Shown: one piece after another, positions 36,719 to 43,853 of the stretch
Position numbering within the stretch: position 1 is the first letter of the stretch
How the letters are laid out: the number at the start of each line of letters is the position of its first letter
Assembly: GCF_005048155.1 (NCBI RefSeq)
Contig: NZ_SUMB01000013.1
Coordinates: forward strand, 62,001-126,000
Source: Streptomyces piniterrae
Lineage (GTDB): Bacteria > Actinomycetota > Actinomycetes > Streptomycetales > Streptomycetaceae
DNA length: 64,000 nt
Direction of reading: 5' to 3'
Program-made: the position numbers and the translations under genes
The notes under the pieces: model-generated
Database searches by the model: none
The model's input: only the letters and a program-made list of their open reading frames with translations
Told to the model about the DNA's origin: nothing

Positions 36719-36890
36719 GGGCATGTCAGCACCGCGGCCCCGTCCGCGCCCACCCCTCCCGCGGGCATCCGTCACCCTCCCCGGCCCTACCCCTCCCTCT
36801 GACCCCACAGGTACCCCTCATCACCCCTGACCCCACTGGTCCCACTGGCCGCCGACCACACCATCGGCGGTACCTGCCCGGCAGGCCAGC

Positions 36891-36920
36891 GGGTACTTGA
36901 TGATCGGGTACTTGATGATC
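36891..36920. repeat. Two perfect tandem copies of a 15-bp sequence
   Basis: GGGTACTTGATGATC occurs twice head to tail, 77 bp before the start of the flavoprotein gene in an otherwise featureless 278-bp gap. Spacing of 1.5 helical turns suits a direct-repeat operator. Confidence 0.6.
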
Positions 36921-36996
36921 TGGAGGCGCCCGGGGCCGCGTACGACGGCATGGGCCGCGTGGGCTGCGGGCAGCGCAGACGGGAGCTGAGCGCGAC

Positions 36997-38247
36997 ATGG
37001 CCGGGAACGCCGGGAACGCCGGGAACACAGCATTCACGATCGTCGGAGCGGGCCTGGCCGGCGCGAAGGCCGCGGAGACGCTGCGCGCGGAAGGCTTCGA
37101 CGGCCCGATCGTCCTGCTGGGCGACGAGCGCGAGCGCCCCTACGAGCGCCCGCCGCTGTCGAAGAGCTACCTCCTGGGCACGTCCGAGAAGGAGCAGGCG
37201 TTCGTGCACCCGCCGGAGTGGTACTCCCAGCACGGGGTCGACCTGCGGCTGGGCACCACGGTCACCGGGATCGACCCGGACGGGCACCGGCTGACCCTCG
37301 CCGACGGCAGCCACCACGACTACGCGAAATTGCTGCTCACCACCGGCTCCACACCGCGCCCGCTGCCGGTGCCGGGCGCGGACCTCGACGGGGTGCTCTA
37401 TCTGCGGCGCCTCGCGGACAGCGACCGGCTGAAGGAGACGTTCCGCGCGGCGTCCCGGGTCGTGGTGATCGGCGCCGGCTGGATCGGCCTGGAGACGACG
37501 GCCGCCGCCCGCGCCGCCGACGTCGAGGTGACCGTGCTGGACACGGCCCAGGTCCCCCTGCAGCGGGTGCTGGGCCGCGAGGTCGGCCAGATCTTCGCCG
37601 AGCTGCACACCGACCACGGGGTGGACCTGCGCTGCGGCACCCAGATCGCGCAGATCACGGGCAGCGGCGGGCATGCGGACGGCGTGCTGCTGGCCGACGG
37701 CACGCGCGTCGAGGCGGACGCGGTGATCGTCGGTGTCGGCGTCACCCCCAACAGCGGGCTCGCCGCGGCCGCCGGACTCGACGTCGGCAACGGCGTCCAC
37801 GTCGACGCGCGGCTGCGCACCTCCCACCCCGACGTCTACGCGGCCGGCGACGTCGCCAGCGCGTTCCACCCGCTGCTGGGCAAGCACATCCGCGTCGAGC
37901 ACTGGGCCAACGCCCTCCACCAGCCGCAGACCGCGGCCCGGGCCATGCTCGGCCAGGACGTGATCTACGAGCGGCTGCCGTACTTCTTCACGGACCAGTA
38001 CGACCTGGGCATGGAGTACACCGGCTACGTCGACCCCGACGCCTACGACCGGGTCGTCTTCCGCGGCAGCACCGAATCCCGCGAGTTCATCGCCTTCTGG
38101 CTGGCCGGGCGTCGGGTGCTGGCCGGCATGAACGTCAACCTCTGGGATGTCACCGATCCGATCCGCGCGCTGGTGGCCAGCGGGCAGACGGTCGACGAGA
38201 TCGCTCTCGCGGATCCGGACGTCCCGCTGGGCGAGCTCGTGATGTGA
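36997..38247 (+). CDS. NAD(P)H-dependent ferredoxin reductase-like flavoprotein
   Basis: 416 residues with two dinucleotide folds: FAD site FTIVGAGLAGAKAAETL (~13-29), ERPYERPPLSKSYL, NAD(P) site VVVIGAGWIGLETT, and HPDVYAAGDVA. The C-terminal domain (LGMEYTGYVDPDAYDRVVFRG, GMNVNLWDV) is that of the BphA4/rubredoxin-reductase group. It passes electrons from NAD(P)H to a ferredoxin, often for a P450 or dioxygenase; no partner ferredoxin is adjacent. The N-terminus begins with a small GNA repeat (MAGNAGNAGNTAF). It may simply follow the siderophore operon, and a role in iron reduction cannot be excluded. Confidence 0.88.
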   Translation: MAGNAGNAGNTAFTIVGAGLAGAKAAETLRAEGFDGPIVLLGDERERPYERPPLSKSYLLGTSEKEQAFVHPPEWYSQHGVDLRLGTTVTGIDPDGHRLTLADGSHHDYAKLLLTTGSTPRPLPVPGADLDGVLYLRRLADSDRLKETFRAASRVVVIGAGWIGLETTAAARAADVEVTVLDTAQVPLQRVLGREVGQIFAELHTDHGVDLRCGTQIAQITGSGGHADGVLLADGTRVEADAVIVGVGVTPNSGLAAAAGLDVGNGVHVDARLRTSHPDVYAAGDVASAFHPLLGKHIRVEHWANALHQPQTAARAMLGQDVIYERLPYFFTDQYDLGMEYTGYVDPDAYDRVVFRGSTESREFIAFWLAGRRVLAGMNVNLWDVTDPIRALVASGQTVDEIALADPDVPLGELVM

Positions 38248-38563
38248 CGTCTCGACGACTGCCTCGACGCCTCATGTGGTGACGGGCTGGCTGCTGAGCC
38301 GCGCGTGGTCCGGCAGTCCCGGTCGCCCTGCTGTTCCACACGTCCGCCCTGCTGCGCCGCACGTCCTGCTGTTTCGCGTGTCCTCCTGCTCCCCCCGTTC
38401 TGCGCGCCCTGCTGGCCCGCGCGTCCGTTCTCCCGCCCTGGCTCTCCTTTCCTTGTCTGCCTTCTGTTTCTCCCCGTCTCCTTTCCTCTTGTTCTCCTCT
38501 CGCCCCTGCCCTCGGGGCCTGCTTCGCCGTGTGTGTTTCTCCGCCTCTTGCCTGCCTCCTCTT

Positions 38564-38595
38564 TCCGGCAACGATTACGGAGAGTGATTCGTTCC
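38564..38595 (+). promoter_or_regulatory. GGCAAC box, copy 3 (upstream of nasA)
   Basis: TCCGGCAACGATTACGGA ... GTGATTCGTTCC, almost identical to the box at 28983-29014 and preceded by the same CGCCTCTTGCCT...GCCTCCT sequence. It lies about 270 bp before the nitrate reductase start, farther than in the other two cases. Confidence 0.55.
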
Positions 38596-38681
38596 TTGCG
38601 TCAAGGTGCTGTTGACGGTGAGTTTCAGGACCTGGCCGGGAGGGGTCCTCACGTTGGGGCGGGGGCGGTTGTGTGGTGGGT

Positions 38682-38720
38682 GTAACGACCGATGATCGGT
38701 CACTGTGACACTCGGGAAAC
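38682..38720 (+). promoter_or_regulatory. GlnR site with overlapping palindrome
   Basis: GTGAC-ACTCGG-GAAAC (38705-38720) is an exact match to the GlnR half-site pattern gTnAC-n6-GAAAC. Just upstream, GTAAC-n6-TGATC is a degenerate second copy and coincides with the palindrome GACCGA-TGA-TCGGTC (38687-38701). GlnR controls nitrate assimilation genes in Streptomyces; the palindrome may bind a co-regulator such as NnaR (inference). Confidence 0.75.
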
Positions 38721-38861
38721 GGGCGATTCGTACCCTCGTGCGCAGAGGATCCGACCGGAGGGGCCGACCGGAAGGCCGCGAGGGCTCGGCCGGATGGGCG
38801 AGCCGAGCGGAGAGAGCGCGGATCGGGTCCTGGCACGCAGCCGACACGAAGGGACCCGTCC

Positions 38862-41800
38862 GTGGCCGTACCGGAGTCGCAGACCGACAGCGCAGGCAGC
38901 ACGACGCAGGTGCGGACGGTGTGCTCGTACTGCGGTGTCGGCTGCGGGATCGTGCTCGATGTCGGGACCGGGGCGGACGGGCGGCGTACGGTGCGCAAGG
39001 CGTCCGGGGACAAGGGGCATCCGGCGAATGCCGGGCGGCTGTGTACCAAGGGCGCGACCAGTGCCGATCTGCTGGCGGCGCCGGGCCGGCTGGATACCGC
39101 GCTGGTGCGGGCCGAGCGGGGCGACGAGCCGGCGCCGCGGGCGATGGACGCGGCGGTGAAGGAGACGGCGCGGCGGCTGCGCGCGATCGTCGATGAGCAC
39201 GGGCCGGACGCCGTCGCGCTGTATGTCTCCGGTCAGATGACGCTGGAGGCGCAGTATTTGGCGAACAAGCTCGCCAAGGGTTTTCTGCGGACCCGTCAGA
39301 TCGAGTCCAATTCGCGATTGTGCATGGCGAGTGCGGGCAGTGGTTACAAGCTGTCGCTGGGTGCGGACGGTCCGCCCGGGTCGTATCAGGATTTCGAGCA
39401 TGCGGATGTGTTCTTCGTCATCGGGTCGAATATGGCGGACTGTCATCCGATTCTTTTCCTGCGGCTGATGGAGCGGGTCAAGGCGGGCGCGAAGCTGATC
39501 GTGGTCGATCCGCGGCGTTCCGCGACCGCGGCCAAGGCGGATCTGTTTCTGCAGATCAGGCCGGGTACGGATCTGGCGTTGCTGAACGGGTTGCTGCATT
39601 TGTTGGTGCAGAACGGCCATACGGATGCGGAGTTCATCGCCGAGCACACGGAGGGGTGGGAGGCGATGCCGGGTTTCCTGGCGGACTATCCGCCCGCGAC
39701 GGTCGCCGAGATCACCGGGATTCCGGAGGCGGATATCCGGCGGGCCGCCGAGTGGATCGGTGCGGCGGGTGACTGGATGAGTTGCTGGACGATGGGGCTG
39801 AATCAGAGCACGCACGGCACGTGGAACACCAATGCTCTGGTCAATTTGCATCTGGCGACCGGTGCGATCTGTCGTCCGGGCAGTGGCCCGTTCTCGCTCA
39901 CCGGGCAGCCGAATGCGATGGGCGGCCGCGAGATGGGCTATATGGGGCCGGGGCTGCCGGGGCAGCGGTCGGTGCTGGTGGCCGAGGACCGTGCGTTCGT
40001 CGAGGAGTTGTGGGGTGTCGCGCCGGGGACGTTGCGGGCGGACGGGGCGGGTCAGGGGACCGTCGAGATGTTCCGGCGGATGGCGGACGGGGAGATCAGG
40101 GCCTGCTGGATCATCTGCACCAATCCTGTCGCTTCGGTGGCCAATCGGAAGACGGTCATCGAGGGTTTGGAGGCTGCGGAGTTCGTTGTCGCGCAGGATG
40201 TTTTCGCGGAGACCGAGACCAATGCGTATGCCGATGTCGTGCTGCCGGCCGCTATGTGGGCGGAGTCCGAGGGCGTGATGGTCAATTCGGAGCGGAATCT
40301 CACGCTGGTGCGGCGGGCCGTCGATCCGCCGGGCGAGGCGTGGCCGGACTGGCGGATCATCGCGCGGGTCGCTTGTGAGATGGGGTATGAGGACGCGTTC
40401 GGTTATGAGAGCGCGGAGGAGATTTTCGCGGAGATCCGGCGGGCGTGGAATCCGAGGACCGGTTATGACTTGCGGGGTGTGACGTATGAGCGGCTGCGGC
40501 GTGGTCCGGTGCAGTGGCCCAGTGCTTCTGTCGACGGGCCCGACCGGAATCCGGTGCGTTATGTCAATGACGGTGTCAGTCAGGCGCCGGTGGTGCGGCC
40601 GGACGGTACGCGGCCCCGGTTGTCGTTTCCGACGGACAGCGGGCGGGCGGTGTTCTTCGCCCGGCCGCATCTGCCCCCGGCCGAAATGCCCGATGACGAT
40701 TACCCGTTCGTCCTGAACACCGGTCGTCTTCAGCATCAGTGGCACACCCTGACCAAGACAGGCAAGGTCGCCAAGCTGAACAAGCTCAATCCGGGGCCTT
40801 TCGTGGAGATCCATCCGCAGGATGCGGACGGTCTGGGCATTGCGGAGGGCGACTCGGTCGAGGTCGCGTCCCGGCGTGGGCGGGCGGTGCTGCCGGCGGT
40901 CGTGACCGACCGGGTGCGGCCCGGGGGCTGTTTCGCGCCGTTCCATTGGAACGACCTGTTCGGTGAGTACCTGAGCGTGAACGCGGTGACGAATGACGCG
41001 GTCGATCCGGTGTCGTTCCAGCCGGAGTTCAAGGTGTGTGCGGTGTCTCTGGCGAAGGTGGCCGTGGGGTCGGGGGGTGGCGAGCAGCGGGAGCTTGTGG
41101 GGGCCGTGCCGGGGGATGGCGGTGGGGCGTCGGGGTCCTCGGTGGCGGGTGCGGTGGCGGTGCTGGCGGATGTGTTCCGGCTCGGTGGGGTGGCTCCGCC
41201 GGAGCTGACCGATCATGAGCGCCGTTATCTCTCCGGGTTCCTGTCCGGCCTGGGCTCCGGGGCGGCGGGCACGCCCGTACTGCCGTCGCATGCGCCGTTC
41301 CGTTCGGAGAGCGCGCTGTGGGTCAACGGGGTGTTGGCCGGGATGTTCTCGCGCGCGGCGGAGTCGCCGGCGCCGCAGGTCGGGGGTGCCGCCGGGGGTG
41401 CGGTGCCGGCGGCTGCCGATGGCCGTGCCGCGGCCGGCCCTGCCGCCGGGCGTGAGGTGATCGTGCTGTGGGCGTCGCAGACGGGGAACGCGGAGGAGGT
41501 CGCCGCCGAGGCGGCCCGGCGGCTGGCGGACACCGGGCGGGCGGCGCGGCTGGTCGGTATGGATGAGAGTTCGCTGGCGGCCCTGCCGCGTACCGCGGAT
41601 CTGCTCATCGTCACGAGCACGTTCGGTGACGGCGATGCGCCCGACAACGGGTCGGGTTTCTGGGAGACGCTGAGCGCGCCCGACACTCCGCGGTTGGACG
41701 GTGTGCGGTACTCGGTTCTGGCGCTGGGTGATTCCTCGTACGACGATTTCTGCGGGCATGGCCGCCGTCTCGATCAGCGGCTCGACGAGTTGGGCGCGGT

Positions 41801-43169
41801 GCGTCTGGTTCCGCGTACCGACTGCGAACCGGATTACGAGCAGCCGGCGGGGCAGTGGTTGGAGCAGGTGCTGACGGCGTTGGGTGTGCCGGGGGATGCG
41901 GAGGGTGCGGGGGATGCGGGGGATGCTGGGGCCGGGGAGGCGCGGCCCGGTCCGGCGTCCGCGCCACGGGACGTCGCGTCACCCGGCGCCGCATCGCCGA
42001 GCACCGGGTCACCGAGCACCGCATCGCCGGCTCCCGCCCGTCCCTCCAAGGCCGCGCCCGCCACCGCCCGTCTGGTGGGGAACCGGCTGCTCAGCCTCCC
42101 CGGGGCCGCCAAGGAAGTTCGCCGGTTCACGTTCGACACGCGTGACGGTGATGGTGTCCCGCTTGTTTACGAGGCCGGTGACGCGCTCGGCGTCCGGCCG
42201 CTGAACTGCCCGGATCTGGTGGCGGAGTGGCTGGCGGTGACCGGTCTGGATGCGCGTGCCGGTGTCGAGGTCGCGGGGGTCGGGGAGGTGCCGCTCGGCG
42301 AGGCCCTGCATCGGCATCTGGACATCGCGAGGATCACGCCGGGTCTGCTGCGGCTTGTCGCCGAGCGCACCCAGGACCGCGTGCTGAAGAAGCTGCTGCG
42401 TCCGGACAACAAGGGCGAGCTGGCGCAGTGGACTTGGGGGCGGCAGGCCGTCGACGTCATCGCGGAGTTTCCCGTGCGGGCCGGTGCGGCCGAGTGGGCG
42501 GGCATTCTGCCCCGGCTGCAGCCTCGCCTGTATTCCATATCGTCCAGTCCCCTGACGGATCCTGGTCTCGTCAGCCTGACGGTGTCCGTCGTCCGTTACG
42601 AGAATCTTCGGGGCCGTCCGCGCAAGGGGGTGGCGTCGACGTATCTCGCGGACGCGCCGTGCGGCAGCCCGGTGCCGGTGTTCGTGCAGCGTGCCGCGCA
42701 TTTCCGGCCGCCGGCCGACCCTGCCACGCCGGCGGTGATGGTGGGCCCGGGTACCGGCGTGGCTCCGTTCATCGGGTTCCTCGACGAGCGTCGTGCGCTG
42801 GGGCATCGGGCGCCCAACTGGCTTTTCTTCGGTGAGCAGCGGCGGGCCACGGACTTCTACTACGCGGACGAACTCGATGAGTTGCGTCGCGAGGGGCTGC
42901 TCAGCCGGCTGGACACGGCCTTCTCCCGGGATCAGCGCGCCAAGGTGTATGTCCAGGACCGGATGCGTGAGCATGGCGCGCAGTTGTGGTCGTGGCTTCA
43001 GGACGGTGCGCACTTCTATGTGTGTGGTGATGCGTCGCGGATGGCGAAGGACGTCGACCGTGCGTTGCGGGAGATAGCCGTCGCGCATGGGGGTCTGGAG
43101 GAGGAGAAGGCGGCGGCGTACGTCAAGCAGCTCGCGGCGGACAAGCGCTATGTGCGGGATGTGTACTGA
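38862..43169 (+). CDS. nasA: Assimilatory nitrate reductase fused to a CysJ-type flavoprotein
   Basis: 1435 residues. Part one (~15-720) is a molybdopterin oxidoreductase: [4Fe-4S] cysteines in CSYCGVGC (21, 24, 28) and GRLCTKG (~61), the candidate Mo ligand in SRLCMASAG (~152), and the C-terminal molybdopterin-binding half. Part two is sulfite-reductase-like: FMN flavodoxin LWASQTGNAEEVAAEA (~868), a Pro/Ala/Ser-rich linker, FAD motif RLYSISSSP (~1221), NADPH motif GPGTGVAPFIGFL (~1295) and the CysJ-like end ADKRYVRDVY. NADPH electrons would flow FAD-FMN-FeS-Mo within one chain to reduce nitrate to nitrite. Such fusions are known in Streptomyces. No nitrite reductase is in the window. GTG 38862. 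Confidence 0.9.
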   Translation: MAVPESQTDSAGSTTQVRTVCSYCGVGCGIVLDVGTGADGRRTVRKASGDKGHPANAGRLCTKGATSADLLAAPGRLDTALVRAERGDEPAPRAMDAAVKETARRLRAIVDEHGPDAVALYVSGQMTLEAQYLANKLAKGFLRTRQIESNSRLCMASAGSGYKLSLGADGPPGSYQDFEHADVFFVIGSNMADCHPILFLRLMERVKAGAKLIVVDPRRSATAAKADLFLQIRPGTDLALLNGLLHLLVQNGHTDAEFIAEHTEGWEAMPGFLADYPPATVAEITGIPEADIRRAAEWIGAAGDWMSCWTMGLNQSTHGTWNTNALVNLHLATGAICRPGSGPFSLTGQPNAMGGREMGYMGPGLPGQRSVLVAEDRAFVEELWGVAPGTLRADGAGQGTVEMFRRMADGEIRACWIICTNPVASVANRKTVIEGLEAAEFVVAQDVFAETETNAYADVVLPAAMWAESEGVMVNSERNLTLVRRAVDPPGEAWPDWRIIARVACEMGYEDAFGYESAEEIFAEIRRAWNPRTGYDLRGVTYERLRRGPVQWPSASVDGPDRNPVRYVNDGVSQAPVVRPDGTRPRLSFPTDSGRAVFFARPHLPPAEMPDDDYPFVLNTGRLQHQWHTLTKTGKVAKLNKLNPGPFVEIHPQDADGLGIAEGDSVEVASRRGRAVLPAVVTDRVRPGGCFAPFHWNDLFGEYLSVNAVTNDAVDPVSFQPEFKVCAVSLAKVAVGSGGGEQRELVGAVPGDGGGASGSSVAGAVAVLADVFRLGGVAPPELTDHERRYLSGFLSGLGSGAAGTPVLPSHAPFRSESALWVNGVLAGMFSRAAESPAPQVGGAAGGAVPAAADGRAAAGPAAGREVIVLWASQTGNAEEVAAEAARRLADTGRAARLVGMDESSLAALPRTADLLIVTSTFGDGDAPDNGSGFWETLSAPDTPRLDGVRYSVLALGDSSYDDFCGHGRRLDQRLDELGAVRLVPRTDCEPDYEQPAGQWLEQVLTALGVPGDAEGAGDAGDAGAGEARPGPASAPRDVASPGAASPSTGSPSTASPAPARPSKAAPATARLVGNRLLSLPGAAKEVRRFTFDTRDGDGVPLVYEAGDALGVRPLNCPDLVAEWLAVTGLDARAGVEVAGVGEVPLGEALHRHLDIARITPGLLRLVAERTQDRVLKKLLRPDNKGELAQWTWGRQAVDVIAEFPVRAGAAEWAGILPRLQPRLYSISSSPLTDPGLVSLTVSVVRYENLRGRPRKGVASTYLADAPCGSPVPVFVQRAAHFRPPADPATPAVMVGPGTGVAPFIGFLDERRALGHRAPNWLFFGEQRRATDFYYADELDELRREGLLSRLDTAFSRDQRAKVYVQDRMREHGAQLWSWLQDGAHFYVCGDASRMAKDVDRALREIAVAHGGLEEEKAAAYVKQLAADKRYVRDVY

Positions 43170-43297
43170 CCGGCGAGGTGTACGGGCCGGCGATGTGTAC
43201 GGACCGGTCCCTGGTGTTCGGCGATTGACTTGAACGGCGGCGTTTACCGGGCGGGGTGGCCGGTTAGCCAGCAGGAGGACGAGAGGAAGGAGGTGTC

Positions 43298-43468
43298 GTG
43301 GCTACGAGTCCGAAGCCCGACGGCCCCGAGCCGGTGCCGAGCGGGCCGCAGCCGGTGCCTCGGGACCCGCGTCCGCCGGAGCCGGAGCCGGAGGAGCCGG
43401 GGCCGGAGCCGGAGGAGCCGCCGGGTGCCGAGCCGGGAGAGCATCCGGCGCCGGAGCCGCCCGATTGA
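43298..43468 (+). CDS. Small Pro/Glu-rich protein
   Basis: 56 residues starting at GTG 43298 behind a near-perfect AAGGAGGT ribosome site. After a short ATSPKPDGPEPVPS start it consists of Pro/Glu/Gly repeats (PPEPEPEEPGPEPEEPP) and ends APEPPD. About one third Pro, strongly acidic, no Cys, no hydrophobic stretch: an extended soluble chain. It lies between nasA and a DUF5133 gene, 142 bp before the latter. Function unknown. The strong ribosome site is the main argument that it is translated; base composition alone could generate such a frame. Confidence 0.5.
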   Translation: MATSPKPDGPEPVPSGPQPVPRDPRPPEPEPEEPGPEPEEPPGAEPGEHPAPEPPD

Positions 43469-43610
43469 CGTGTGAGGTGCTTTCGCCGTCCGCGTCCGGT
43501 TGCGGACGGCGCGTGACCGTCGCACGGTGGGAGCGACTCGGTTCGGGCGCGATCTCCACGCGCCGTCGTGGCTCCCCCGGTCACCCGGGCTGATATCGGG
43601 AGATGACGGC

Positions 43611-43853
43611 ATGCTGCTGCCGGACAGGAATGAGCTCGCCGCGCTGTTGCGGCGGTACCGGGTGTGGGAGCACCTGGTCCTCACGAAGCCGCATGATCAG
43701 GCCCGGCGCCGCGGGCTGGAGGACATCGCGTACACGCTGTGTGTGCTGATGGGCCGGCGGACGGTCCGCGAGGCGGTGATCGCCGCGGAGGTGTATCTGG
43801 AGTCGTCGGAGGCGTCGGCCTGTCCGCCTGCCGAGAGGGCCGGTGAGGGATGA
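43611..43853 (+). CDS. DUF5133 small protein
   Basis: 80 residues: LPDRNELAALLRRYRVWEHLV, then ARRRGLEDIAYTLCVLMGRRTVREAVIAA, the compact helical pattern of DUF5133, a small Streptomyces family that often lies near regulatory or stress genes. Function unknown. ATG 43611; the stop overlaps the phosphoketolase ATG (ATGA), so it is translated just ahead of that enzyme and may modulate it, which is inference from coupling only. Confidence 0.75.
   Translation: MLLPDRNELAALLRRYRVWEHLVLTKPHDQARRRGLEDIAYTLCVLMGRRTVREAVIAAEVYLESSEASACPPAERAGEG

Larger units (their letters stand above)
38248..38861. other. Intergenic region upstream of the nitrate reductase gene
   Basis: 614 bp with no supported gene. 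It holds a long pyrimidine-rich tract (about 38320-38563), the GGCAAC box at 38564-38595, and the palindrome/GlnR region at 38682-38720. Weak reading frames on either strand are artefacts of base composition. Confidence 0.8.

Noticed and set aside
38700..41759. A 1019-codon frame opposite nasA
   Set aside because: Arg/Pro-rich composition and perfect antiparallel overlap with a well supported gene show it is an artefact.
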